Source: Verrucomicrobiota bacterium (GTDB lineage Bacteria > Verrucomicrobiota > Verrucomicrobiia > Verrucomicrobiales > Akkermansiaceae). From it: a DNA stretch of 63,647 nt. Of this stretch, positions 16,801-24,316 are shown piece by piece. The stretch spans positions 1 to 63,647 of the forward strand of contig RDYP01000015.1 of NCBI GenBank assembly GCA_004293445.1, read 5' to 3'. Position 1 is the stretch's first letter. The number at the start of each line of letters is the position of its first letter. The notes under the pieces were generated by a model. That model saw nothing but the letters and a program-made list of their open reading frames with translations. It made no database searches and had not been told where the DNA came from. Made by a program: the position numbers and the translations under genes.

Positions 16801-19493
16801 CCGGAAAGGGTGGCGCCGGCGGCAACGCTGACCGGGGAGAGGCTAAAATTTCCCAAGAGAGAGAGCGAGCCGCTGTTGATGGCGGTCGCGCCGCTGTGGC
16901 TGCTGTTGCCGCCGAGGGTGAACACACCGCTGCCGGTCTTGGTGAGTTTCGCATTGCCGGAGAAGGTGCCGGAGAAGGTCGAGTCGGTGTTCAGTCCGCC
17001 GATCGTGTAATTGGGGGAGCCGGAACTGCCGCCGCCGAGCGTGCCGGAGCCCTTGAGTTCGCCGATGCCAAAGGTGTTGCCAGTGGAGCTAGTGGAGCAG
17101 GAGAGGGCGAGCGGTGCAGGGAGCTGAACGGTGGCGGAAGACCAGCCGTTGAACGAGGCTCCGTTGAACACCGCACTCATGCCGGAGTTCGTGCCGCTGT
17201 AGGTGAAATTGAGGTTTCCCGCGAAATCGTTCATCGCACCGCGGAACTGGATCATGTTGTCGCTTCCCTGATGAACGATGTTCAGGGTCCCTTCGCCGGT
17301 GACGGCACCGCTCAACTGGATGCGGCGGCCGGTGTGGACGGTGGCGCTTTCATCGGCCGGAATCAGCAGCGGGGCCGCGATGTTCTGGGTAGTGGACGAA
17401 TTCGGCCACGCGTTGATGATGCTGGCGTTGTTGCGGAGCGTGAGCTGCCCGCCCGGGAGCGTGCCGGTGTTCGAGGGTCCGCCCAGAACGACGCTCCCGC
17501 CATCGATGAAGCCGGATCCAGTGCCCGAGTAAGGGACGCGCAGGGTGAGGGTGCCGGAGCCGGTTTTGGTGAAGCCGGCGGTGCCGGCGAGCGAGCCGCT
17601 GCCCTCGATGGTGAAGTTCTTCGAGCTGTTGTTAACGGCGAGCGAGGCGGGGCTGAGGGCCGAGTTGACCTTGATCGTCGGGCTGTTCGAGCCGCTATCG
17701 TTGACCGTGACCGCATCGCCGGATGCAAAGGGAGTGGGGCCGAGAAGGGAGACGAAATTGGGCGTGGTCGTATCCCAAAGATTCGTCGCGCCATCGCCGC
17801 TCCAAGAGACCGGGCGCGGCTGGGCTTGGGTGGAGACGAGCAGGCAGCATTGCTGGGTCCAGGTGTCTCCGGTGGAATCCGTGACGGTGAAAAGAAAGCC
17901 GCCGCGGCCGGAGCTTTCCATCGCGGGGGTGAAGCGAACGATCGCATTGCCGGGGCCGCTCTGGGTGGTGGTTCCGCCGACGAGGTTCGAGACGGTGAAG
18001 GCGGGGGACTCCGTGAAACCCGAGGTGAACTTGCGGAGATCGATGTCGATGAAGCTGGGAGACTCCGCGGTGTTCCTGCCGACGCTGCCGTGGGGCACTG
18101 TCTTGAAGTGGAGGTATTCCTCAAGCCGGGTGTAGCCAGCGGGAGATCCGGCAGGGAAGAACGAGGCGGCGGTTTGGGGAGCGGTGAGGACAATATTGTT
18201 GTCCGCGACCAACTTGTTGTAGCCGACTGCTTCCTCCCAGTCATCGGGCATTCCGTCGAGATCCGTGTCGAGCGCTGCGGTGGTGGATTGGAGGTTGGCA
18301 AAGGCCGTGCCGGTGGTCAGTCCGAGTTCGAGCGGATCGGCGATGATCCCGCGTTGCATGGCGGCGGTGCGGTCCACGCAAAGCTGGGTGATTTCATCGC
18401 GGAGCGGACGGGATCCGATCTCCATGCGGACGGCTCCGACCTTCGAGAGCACTTTCTTGTAGGCGGTTCTCCGGGAGTCCAGCAAGACGGGCGTGCCGAT
18501 AACGGCCGCGCCGGTGACGCCGTCGAGCGTCTGCGGCCAAGCAGCGGGGGCTTGGTCGTAAGAGCTCGAACTGACCATGCCATAGTTCGTGCGGTTGACA
18601 TCGAGGACTCCATTCGCGGTGCCGTCGAGCGCACTGTCGCTCATGTGGAGCTTGAAGACATTTTCATTGGCGCCATTGAGACCGCCGCCATAGACCGCTT
18701 CGGTGGTGTTTCCTCCATGGATGAAATAGCTGCCGCGGATATTGACGCGGGCGATGGGATCGGTGGCGGCGGCCATATTGAAGCCGTTGTTCCAACCGAA
18801 GGTCACGTTGTTGGCCCAATCGAACACCGAGGGGCTGATGCACTTCGGGTTGCGGGTATGGTTGTTCGCCCAGAGCGTGTGGTGGGCGGTGGCGTGATTG
18901 ATATCCCAGAGCCCGCCGGCCGAGTGACCGCTGAGGCCCCAGGCGTTCACGGACCACTGGAAGGTGAAAAATTCCGGCGGCGTGCCGAAGGACGAAAGGT
19001 TCTCATCGGTGGAGAACATCACATCGCAGTGATCGAGGATGACGCGCTGGGAATTGGCGATGTCCACCGAATCGCCGCCGGCCGCTTGTTTGCCGTAGCG
19101 CCAGCGGACATGGCGGATGACCAGATCGTTGCCGGTGAGGTTCATCGTGTTGTTCCAGAACGCGATGCCATCGCCCGGGGCGGTTTGACCGGCGATGGTG
19201 ATCTTGTTTTTGTTGATGGTCAGTCCACCGCCGGAGCCGGAGGGCAGGCGGATGTGGCCGGAGACGGCGAAAATGATGGTGCGGCCGGAAGTGGGCGCGG
19301 TCTGGATACCGTTGGCGAAGGATCCGGCCCCGGAGGCGTTGCGGTTGGTGACGTAATAGACATCGCCGCCACGGCCGCCGGTGGCGATGGAGCCGAAGCC
19401 CTCGGCACCCGGAAAAGCCGGGAGTTGGGCCTGAACGGCACCAAGCGGGGCAAGGGCGAGCATTCCCCGAACGAGAATGGAGCTGCGGAGCAT
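10869..19493 (-). CDS. Giant secreted pectate-lyase-like / beta-strand repeat protein, 2874 aa
   Basis: A signal peptide (residues 1-22) is followed by a pectate-lyase-superfamily parallel beta-helix domain (about 25-400). Its family signatures are FPGAEGFG, GGRGGDVYYVTN, TIAGQTAPGDGI and VILDHCDVMFSTDEN. A calcium-loop stretch (DTDLDGMPDDWEE) ends this part. Several blocks of autotransporter-associated beta-strand repeats follow, broken by a second calcium-loop module (DPDNDGMTNLEEF) and an Ig-like insert near residues 1127-1196. The C-terminus has DPDLDGVNNLLEF and a short terminal domain (GSWTAV...VTISVP). The likely role is surface or extracellular pectin or polysaccharide binding or cleavage; catalytic competence cannot be judged here. 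It is the first gene of an apparent operon with the 943-aa protein. Confidence 0.92.
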   Translation of the reverse strand: MLRSSILVRGMLALAPLGAVQAQLPAFPGAEGFGSIATGGRGGDVYYVTNRNASGAGSFANGIQTAPTSGRTIIFAVSGHIRLPSGSGGGLTINKNKITIAGQTAPGDGIAFWNNTMNLTGNDLVIRHVRWRYGKQAAGGDSVDIANSQRVILDHCDVMFSTDENLSSFGTPPEFFTFQWSVNAWGLSGHSAGGLWDINHATAHHTLWANNHTRNPKCISPSVFDWANNVTFGWNNGFNMAAATDPIARVNIRGSYFIHGGNTTEAVYGGGLNGANENVFKLHMSDSALDGTANGVLDVNRTNYGMVSSSSYDQAPAAWPQTLDGVTGAAVIGTPVLLDSRRTAYKKVLSKVGAVRMEIGSRPLRDEITQLCVDRTAAMQRGIIADPLELGLTTGTAFANLQSTTAALDTDLDGMPDDWEEAVGYNKLVADNNIVLTAPQTAASFFPAGSPAGYTRLEEYLHFKTVPHGSVGRNTAESPSFIDIDLRKFTSGFTESPAFTVSNLVGGTTTQSGPGNAIVRFTPAMESSGRGGFLFTVTDSTGDTWTQQCCLLVSTQAQPRPVSWSGDGATNLWDTTTPNFVSLLGPTPFASGDAVTVNDSGSNSPTIKVNSALSPASLAVNNSSKNFTIEGSGSLAGTAGFTKTGSGTLTLRVPYSGTGSGFIDGGSVVLGGPSNTGTLPGGQLTLRNNASIINAWPNSSTTQNIAAPLLIPADESATVHTGRRIQLSGAVTGEGTLNIVHQGSDNMIQFRGAMNDFAGNLNFTYSGTNSGMSAVFNGASFNGWSSATVQLPAPLALSCSTSSTGNTFGIGELKGSGTLGGGSSGSPNYTIGGLNTDSTFSGTFSGNAKLTKTGSGVFTLGGNSSHSGATAINSGSLSLLGNFSLSPVSVAAGATLSGTGSMGGSLTTSAGAVLSPGAENGSSSGTLTAASLNLTSPTLRFDLSNNPASGNDRIAATGAVSLTGNQNFVFHLSDGILGPGSYELITTPGTLTASGLTLSSNLPSGSRQTLSLEHSPSGTAPGYVRLVVSGSNGNLTWTGSNGGLWDQQSTAAWSGASPATFFNFDKVTFNDSANSGAVAITQPVAPQSLTVNNSSARPYTFTGAPIIGATSLVKSGNGTLTLNIPQYTLTNCSIATGSSSVTVASTANLLPGMTVTGTGIPAETTILSVATATSLTLSQNATATSAAASLVFETRNTYSGGTFLNGGSLVLTSNAAPLTGPSAPANPYGLGSGPITFHGGSLTLHGHTGGVDPVHGALPNDLIVPAGQTGALFDTVRGVNSVPYSSLAGSLTGSGTLDLTVNYYRSSITGDWSDFAGTINVKRPVSGASDPRIQFGGSTGLPLATVNLEQVRMEYTGTPPAEGITLPIGSFSGISTSVISGSQNAAGAVIWQVGGLNASTTFAGNFDPYNNYPIGLSKTGTGTWTLTGTGTVSAGITIEQGTLSYGDAAADTLSGTSEITVDSGATLQLNSGAKITGSSCKIFTGGTLRGLGTLEAPLNSSGTISITNGTLNLIGNAYLGGTVQFPALTDRLNITGNLSLDALLAIPTTGLTLGRKPLVTYSGSLSLGNVSFPALPTAYLAVLDTSVAGEIAVQIVDNSAYQSWQTTNFGSSTSPASQPSADPDNDGMTNLEEFQAGTNPNNAASFLPLVWQGGGANVWDLATTVNWLENTTARVFRDKRHVSITDAGSNSPNLALTGSLQPASLTISNSTKAFTLAGSGSIDGTTGLTKSGTNTLTLATSNHYSGPTTINAGVVALQDNAALGSATGSTTVAANARLELEGNITVSGESLTLSGSGGTSFYNGALNSKSGINTWAGPVVLAATGTRIGAQGGASLVVSGPITSAPGSSGLTIRPNDMTATVVLSGSNSYAGNTSIVGGVLKLGAVDTLPAPTSLQFGLSTVSGKLDLNGFNQQVAGLASVSGTANEITSTSPATLTVHATTDSSFAAPITGSVALTKSGPATLALTAASTYTGSTTVNAGKLLLDLSALATPVDLLNPASPLVLAATLELKGKPATLSTQTLGSPTIPADASATILLSPNGSTATRLTLGNTWSLGSGASLLLDLSASNVAVFSNPPLTGWLLPGVSVKDSSGITGPATVVAGQVVRYVAPALTVSSNDPNLEFSSLNSAYPGGILTWTDGGLLTNRSVHRLVLDTTNTGGSIDMGASTNVLTLTSGEIHFSGPNNLALTGGQIGASGAAVSLATTGTSTLTLTSSISGGAGSFAVSGNASVILNSASTFTGGLTLNGGSLKQGISGALGSANGTLTLHSGSLDLNGLATGLGSLTGSGGIITSTNSAVLTLGNGNATGGNFAGSLQGNIALTKIGTGIQMLSGANSHSGPTLLSAGTLRAGADDAIGSGDLTLNGGSLDLQSHSATVSAFTLTSGTISGSGVLSASSHSLTSGTISARLGGAGATLTKSGSTYTNTATLSGANSYGGPTILPTNSGSLVLSHNSALGNTPAVDVTGTGGTALVLGDGITITGKPITIRGTGANGSNAGSFSGSLTTATNAIATWTGSVTLGDGTGRLGTGNGGTLHLSGPILGSGANQSLSLSSGSGTTLGTVVLSGANSFTGNISIVRGSLKLGAANTLPATAILDVGSANIVETTSFDLNGLPQTLAGLKRTSTNTTQISSVTNSSPTAATLTLHQSSALTYSGRITGNLTLAKSGAGTLTLSRSDALASSVSLDLQAGVLALSSAHNITALRINGVWQAPGTYTAANSSGRLGGSGSLIVATAGPSGFSAWIDAFTSLTASARLSDADPDLDGVNNLLEFVLNGLPTTSDSAILPSPSLTPTHFIFSFTRREESATTTDQVFEYGSHLGSWTAVSITAPSGPGVNLGPLANGVRTVTISVPRSAAIDGRLFGRLKVTVP

Positions 19494-19683
19494 GAAGGGG
19501 TTTTGAGAGGAATAGGTTTAGCGAGGAAAGGGTCGCCGTAAAGTACGCCCGGCGACGGGAGCCCGGGGGCAGGCCGAAGCACGCGCCCTCCCCTGCCCCT
19601 CGGCGAGCTGACTTTGTTGCGGAAGATCCCTCATGAAATCCATCGCCACGAAAGCGCAGCGCGGTAGGGTCAAAATCGCAGGG

Positions 19684-19707
19684 TTTCCGGCCGTGAAAAG
19701 CCGGAAA
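19684..19707. terminator. Hairpin downstream of trpC
   Basis: TTTCCGGC and GCCGGAAA form a perfect 8-bp stem around an 8-nt loop, 15 bp past the trpC stop. The U-tract is weak, so termination is plausible but not certain. Confidence 0.45.
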
Positions 19708-19721
19708 AGACGCGATGCGTC

Positions 19722-20510
19722 TCAGATCGCGCGGAGCGCGAGGTAGGCCTCGATTTCCTCCGCGGGGTTGTGGGCGCGCATCAGCGACTCACCGATCAGG
19801 ACCGCGTTCGCCCCGGCATCGAGAGCACGCTGAACGTCTTCCACCGCGCGCAGGCCGGACTCGGAGACGAGGATGACATCATCGGACACCTCATCGGCGA
19901 GGGCTTCCGTCACCGCGAGATCGATTTCGAAGGTCTTGAGGTTGCGATTGTTGATGCCGATCAGGTCGGCACCGAGATCGATGGCCCGTTCCATTTCCGG
20001 GAGATTGTGGACTTCCACCAGCACGTCGAGCTGGAGGTCCTTGGCTTCGAAATAGAGGCGCTTCAGGGTATCGTCGTCGAGGGCAGCGACAATGAGCAGA
20101 ATGGCATCGGCCCCGGCGACCACCGCCTCGTGAATTTGGACGGGGTGGACCGTGAAGTCCTTGCGCAGCAGCGGAGCGTCGGAGAATTCCGCGATCTTGC
20201 TGAGGTAGCTGAGCGAGCCTTGGAAATAGGGCTCGTCGGTCAGGATCGAGAGACAAGAAGCACCGCCGTCGAGATAGCGCTTCGCCTGGCGAATGGGGTC
20301 GAAGTTCGGATCGATGAGGCCGACGGAAGGCGAGGCCTTTTTGACCTCGGCAATCACGCCGACCCGGTCGGGGCCACGATCGAGCGCCGCACGGAAACCG
20401 CGGAAATCGTTTCGTTGCAGAGCGGCGGCGCGCAGATGTCCGGCGCGGGGCAACAAGGCTTCAACTTCCTTGTGCTTGGTGGCGATGATTTCGGCGAGCT
20501 TGTCGGACAT
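19722..20510 (-). CDS. trpC: Indole-3-glycerol-phosphate synthase
   Basis: This enzyme closes the ring of carboxyphenylaminodeoxyribulose phosphate to indole-3-glycerol phosphate in tryptophan synthesis. The 262-aa product has the expected (beta/alpha)8 length and family signatures: VIAEVKKASPS (substrate-binding Lys/Ser), LLRKDF (general-acid Lys), EVHN, GINNRNL and SESG. The start MSDKLAEI was chosen because it begins the conserved N-terminal helix; an upstream in-frame ATG would add 42 residues unlike the family. No other trp gene is near, so the gene stands alone here, divergent from the zinc-ribbon membrane protein. Confidence 0.97.
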   Translation of the reverse strand: MSDKLAEIIATKHKEVEALLPRAGHLRAAALQRNDFRGFRAALDRGPDRVGVIAEVKKASPSVGLIDPNFDPIRQAKRYLDGGASCLSILTDEPYFQGSLSYLSKIAEFSDAPLLRKDFTVHPVQIHEAVVAGADAILLIVAALDDDTLKRLYFEAKDLQLDVLVEVHNLPEMERAIDLGADLIGINNRNLKTFEIDLAVTEALADEVSDDVILVSESGLRAVEDVQRALDAGANAVLIGESLMRAHNPAEEIEAYLALRAI

Positions 20511-20783
20511 GGCGGCTACGCGGAGGAAAAACCACGGAAATCCGGGCGCTGGAAGCCGAAAGCAGGAAAAAGGAAGAGCCTGCGTGTTTTGGACACAAGG
20601 AAGAGCGCTTCGAAGGCCGGGAGCCAGCTCCCCCACCCCTTTGCCGAGACTTTCTCCTCGTCACCACCCGCTCCAGGGAAAGACCTTGCGGGCAAGGAAA
20701 CGTGATCCGATGAAATCGGCATAACGGAGAGCAAATCCTCATCGCGAACGAGGCTTCCCGCCTCCACCCCGACCGCAAGACCC

Positions 20784-21521
20784 ATGCTCAAGGCCCGCAC
20801 ATGGCATCGACTCTGCATCAGCGGCCACCTCATGTTTCCTGGCATCGTCGCCGCATGGTTGCTGCCCGACGACTCGCCATTCATCTGGCCTGCGATGGCG
20901 GCGATTCTGTGGGGCTTTCTGATCGGGGGCTTGGGAGCGATCCAAGGGATCCTGTTCGCCTGCGGAAGACTTCATTTCGGATGTCCCATCTGCGATGCCC
21001 GAAGCCCCGTCGCGGGCGCTCATCGCTATGGGACGATCATTCAGTGTCCCCGTTGCGGTCCGCTTCAGCTCAGGCTCGACCGCCTTTGCAGATTGCGAGC
21101 GATCCGGCCGGGGTCCGAGGAAGACGACGTGGCAGGATATCCGGCGAGCACGGGTTCGCTGCTTCTGGCTCCACGGCGTCATTGGATTTCATTCAGCCTC
21201 ATCTTTGCTCCTGTCGTGGCATCGATCCTTCATGAATTCATGATCTTCTACATTCTGATACCGGGTTTCTGGTGTTATGGAGTGGGCGGGATCATCCTTG
21301 ACGGTATTTTTTCCGAAAGCACGAGCGACTCTAACGGCCTCCTGGTAAGACGGAGGAATCCGATCCGCTTTTGGAGAGAGATCGCGATCCTGTCGCTCTT
21401 TTACCTACTCGCCGCGGCATTTCCGATTGCTTTCGCGCTTCAGGAGAGAGGGAAAAAGGAAGCGGCAGCAACGACGGATTCTTCCCCGACTGTGCATGGC
21501 GCTCCCGATTCCAAGCCCTGA
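20784..21521 (+). CDS. Predicted membrane protein with a zinc ribbon, 245 aa
   Basis: The product has two hydrophobic segments near residues 15-60, then a CPIC...CPRC cysteine quartet (about 67-90) typical of a zinc ribbon. A loop follows, then two or three more membrane segments (about 130-165 and 195-220) and a charged tail. The CxxC pairs would face the side between the second and third membrane segments. I do not recognise the family. The 273-bp upstream spacer to divergent trpC shows no clear promoter. Confidence 0.7.
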   Translation: MLKARTWHRLCISGHLMFPGIVAAWLLPDDSPFIWPAMAAILWGFLIGGLGAIQGILFACGRLHFGCPICDARSPVAGAHRYGTIIQCPRCGPLQLRLDRLCRLRAIRPGSEEDDVAGYPASTGSLLLAPRRHWISFSLIFAPVVASILHEFMIFYILIPGFWCYGVGGIILDGIFSESTSDSNGLLVRRRNPIRFWREIAILSLFYLLAAAFPIAFALQERGKKEAAATTDSSPTVHGAPDSKP

Positions 21522-21737
21522 CCCAACAGGTCCGTAGCATTCTCCGCGCTACCGTGACTTTGGTATGACTTTCATCTCGCCACCTCCCGCCCGGAAGCTA
21601 GTTTCTTTGATTATCTTCAACAGTAGGCGATGCGTGCTTCAGAAGGTCGAAATGACCGTGCAGGTTCGACCCATAATTGTCAGGATCGCCTTGTAATTTC
21701 AGCACGAAATCAACACTCGAAAACAAGTTTTCACATC

Positions 21738-22655
21738 ATGCCGATCCCTGATTTCCAGACTCTCATGCGACCGCTTTTGCAAGCTCATGCCGATGGCAAA
21801 GAGCATCTCAATCGTGATCTCGTGACACACCTTGCCGAGGAATTCGGCCTTGATGAGGAAGATCGCCGCGAAATGCTGCCAAGTGGGAGGGCTCGCCTGT
21901 TCGACAATCGTATCGGATGGGCGAAGTCTCACATCGCCCAAGCAGGATTGCTCACATCACCGCGCAGAGCGATTTCGACAATCACGGCTCGCGGGATCGA
22001 TGCCTTGCGTGCTCATCCCGAGAGGATCGATTTACGCATACTGAACGACTATGACGAATATCGCGAATTCCGGAACCGCCGCAAGATGGTGGAAGATGGA
22101 GAAAACGCTGCCAGCGAAGTCGATCCTCAAGAAAATCAGACCCCCGAAGAGCTACTAGAAAATGCGTATTTCAAAGTACGGGGACAGATCGAATCAGAGC
22201 TTTTGGCACAAATCAAAAGTGCGGCGCCCGAGTTCCTCGAACGAGTCGTTGTCGATCTGGTAGTTCGGATGGGCTACGGTGGCAGCCGCAAGGATGCCGG
22301 CGAGGCGCTGGGTCGATCGGGTGACGAAGGCATCGATGGGATCATCAAGGAGGACCCGCTGGGACTGGATATCATCTATCTGCAAGCGAAACGCTGGGAG
22401 GGAACGGTCGGTCGACCTGAGATCCAGAAATTTGCCGGCGCATTGCAGGGTCAAAGAGCACGGAAAGGCATTTTTATCACCACCTCGACATTCAGCTCGG
22501 ATGCCCTCGACTACGTGTCTCGAATTGAAACGAAGATCATCCTGATCGATGGCCGACGCCTCACCAAGCTAATGTTCGATCATGGCGTCGGCGTTGCGAC
22601 CGCTTCCAACTACGAGGTGAAGCGCATCGACTCGGATTATTTTACGGACGCATGA
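21738..22655 (+). CDS. Mrr-family restriction endonuclease
   Basis: The 305-aa product has the two-part Mrr layout. The N-terminal winged-helix Mrr_N domain (about 1-95) starts MPIPDFQTLMRPLL and contains TARGIDALRAHPERID. The C-terminal PD-(D/E)XK-type domain (about 165-295) carries RMGYGGSRKDAG, GDEGIDGII (metal-binding Asp) and YLQAKRW (Q-x-K), then GIFITTSTFSSDALDY. In this family the enzyme cuts DNA carrying modified bases. There is no methyltransferase beside it, which fits a type IV system. An in-frame upstream ATG at 21630 adds 36 non-conserved residues and was not used. Base composition looks less GC-rich than its neighbours, consistent with transfer. Confidence 0.92.
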   Translation: MPIPDFQTLMRPLLQAHADGKEHLNRDLVTHLAEEFGLDEEDRREMLPSGRARLFDNRIGWAKSHIAQAGLLTSPRRAISTITARGIDALRAHPERIDLRILNDYDEYREFRNRRKMVEDGENAASEVDPQENQTPEELLENAYFKVRGQIESELLAQIKSAAPEFLERVVVDLVVRMGYGGSRKDAGEALGRSGDEGIDGIIKEDPLGLDIIYLQAKRWEGTVGRPEIQKFAGALQGQRARKGIFITTSTFSSDALDYVSRIETKIILIDGRRLTKLMFDHGVGVATASNYEVKRIDSDYFTDA

Positions 22656-22848
22656 ATCAGCGCGGATTTTTTCGCGGTAGAGCCGATCGAAAGACGGGCT
22701 GCCATGGTAAGGATTTTATCTCCGCTCAGCCTGACCCTCACGAAAGGAAAGCAGCCCGCTGTCCGTTCTGGCCGGTGGCGCTTGTTCGTGCTTTTTTCAA
22801 TCCAACCGAAGCCCTTCCGATCCTCTGAAAGGCATTTTTGATCAATCC

Positions 22849-24279
22849 ATGAAACGCCGCCAATTTCTTCATCGCTCGATTCTCGCTGGCACGGGGTCTT
22901 TGCTTGCCCCGATGGCTCGGGCGCAGGGTGCCAATGGCGATCTGCGGGTGGCGGTGATCGGCTTCAATGGGCGTGGACAGGGGCACATCGACGGCATTCT
23001 GCGAGCAAAGGGCGCGCGTCTGGTAGCGCTTTGCGATTGCGACCCGGCAGTGCTGGCACGCGAAAAGGACAAGCTCGCCAAGAAGGGCGTATCGGTCGCG
23101 GCCTATGCCGACTACCGCAAGCTTTGCGAAGCGAAGGACATCGATGCCGTCTGCATCGCCACGCCCAACCACACGCACTGCCTGATCGCCATCACCGCCG
23201 CGGCGAACGGGAAGCATGTGTATGTCGAAAAGCCGGTATCGCACACCGTGTGGGAAGGTCGGATGCTGGCGGCGGCGCAGACGAAGTACGGCAAGATCAT
23301 TCAGCACGGCTTCCAGCGCCGCAGCGAGACCGCTTGGGCGGAGGCCTTCGAATGGGTGGCTGGCGGCGAGCTCGGCAAGCTGAACCTGGCACGGGGCTTC
23401 TGCTACAAGCCGCGGCCATCGATCGGCAAGGTGGCCGGCCCGCAGGTTCCACCGCCGGGGCTGGACTACGATCTGTGGTGCGGTCCACGAAGGATCGATC
23501 CCCCACGGCGGGCAAAGTTCCACTACGACTGGCACTGGCAATCGCCCTATGGCAACGGGGACTTGGGCAACCAAGGCCCCCACCAGCTTGACGTCTGCCG
23601 CTGGGCTCTCGGCGATCCTTCAGAGCTGCCGTCCAGCGTGCTGAGTTGCGGGGATCGCTTCGGGCACGACGACGACGGCGACGTGGCAAACACGCAGGTG
23701 GTTTTTCTGGGTTACGAACCCGCGCCGATCCTGTTCGAGGTCCGCGGCTTGCCCAAGAAGGACTTGGATTTCAAATCGGGGATGGACGATTTCAAGGGCC
23801 AGCAGCTTGGGAATCTCATCGAATATGAGGGCGGCTGGATCGCTGGGGGTCACGGGCCGGCCTGCGCGGCATTCGATGCCAAGGGCAAGAAGCTGCGGGA
23901 TTTCAAAGGCGACCGCTCCCCCTTCCAAGTCTGGATCGATGCGATCCAAAAGGGCAGGCAGGAGGCCATGCACTCCGCAGAGTCAGGCCATCTCTCGTCC
24001 GCGCTCGCCCACTTGGGCAACATCTCGTGGGCGCTGGGCGAGAAGACGCCGCCACGGGAAGTTCGTGACGCCTTCGTGCATCCGGCCGCAGCCGACGCGA
24101 TCAAGCGGATGGAAACGCATCTCGCGGCGAACGGGATCGATACCGCGAAGAGCGGCATCCGGCTCGGTGCGGCGCTCGATTTCGACGGCAAGGCGGAGCG
24201 GTTCACCGGGCCGGAAGCGGAGCGGGCAAATCCGCTTTTGAAGGGGAGCTATCGCGAAGGTTTCGAACTGCACCTGTAG
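22849..24279 (+). CDS. Tat-exported Gfo/Idh/MocA-family oxidoreductase
   Basis: The 476-aa protein begins MKRRQFLHRSILAGTGSLL, a twin-arginine signal ending near residue 26 (MARAQ). The N-terminal Rossmann fold binds NAD(P): AVIGFNGRGQGH. The conserved EKPVSH motif supplies the catalytic-site lysine, and the C-terminal part includes WHWQSPYGNGDLGNQGPHQLD. Such periplasmic Gfo/Idh/MocA proteins are numerous in Verrucomicrobiota and Planctomycetota and usually act on sugars or inositols with a tightly bound cofactor. The substrate is unknown. It converges on rlmN with 37 bp between stops. Confidence 0.95.
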   Translation: MKRRQFLHRSILAGTGSLLAPMARAQGANGDLRVAVIGFNGRGQGHIDGILRAKGARLVALCDCDPAVLAREKDKLAKKGVSVAAYADYRKLCEAKDIDAVCIATPNHTHCLIAITAAANGKHVYVEKPVSHTVWEGRMLAAAQTKYGKIIQHGFQRRSETAWAEAFEWVAGGELGKLNLARGFCYKPRPSIGKVAGPQVPPPGLDYDLWCGPRRIDPPRRAKFHYDWHWQSPYGNGDLGNQGPHQLDVCRWALGDPSELPSSVLSCGDRFGHDDDGDVANTQVVFLGYEPAPILFEVRGLPKKDLDFKSGMDDFKGQQLGNLIEYEGGWIAGGHGPACAAFDAKGKKLRDFKGDRSPFQVWIDAIQKGRQEAMHSAESGHLSSALAHLGNISWALGEKTPPREVRDAFVHPAAADAIKRMETHLAANGIDTAKSGIRLGAALDFDGKAERFTGPEAERANPLLKGSYREGFELHL

Positions 24280-24316
24280 GGCGACGCGCCCGGTAAAAAG
24301 GGGCGGAGAGAAGACG

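Noticed and set aside
16116-19541. Very long plus-strand open frame (about 1141 codons) opposite the 2874-aa gene
   Set aside because: It is codon-aligned antisense to a gene with a clear signal peptide and pectate-lyase motifs. The product is low-complexity Gly/Glu/Arg/Val without domains. Such shadows are expected in GC-rich DNA.
19722-20510. Part of a trp operon
   Set aside because: The neighbours are a giant repeat gene and a divergent membrane protein; no trp genes are adjacent.
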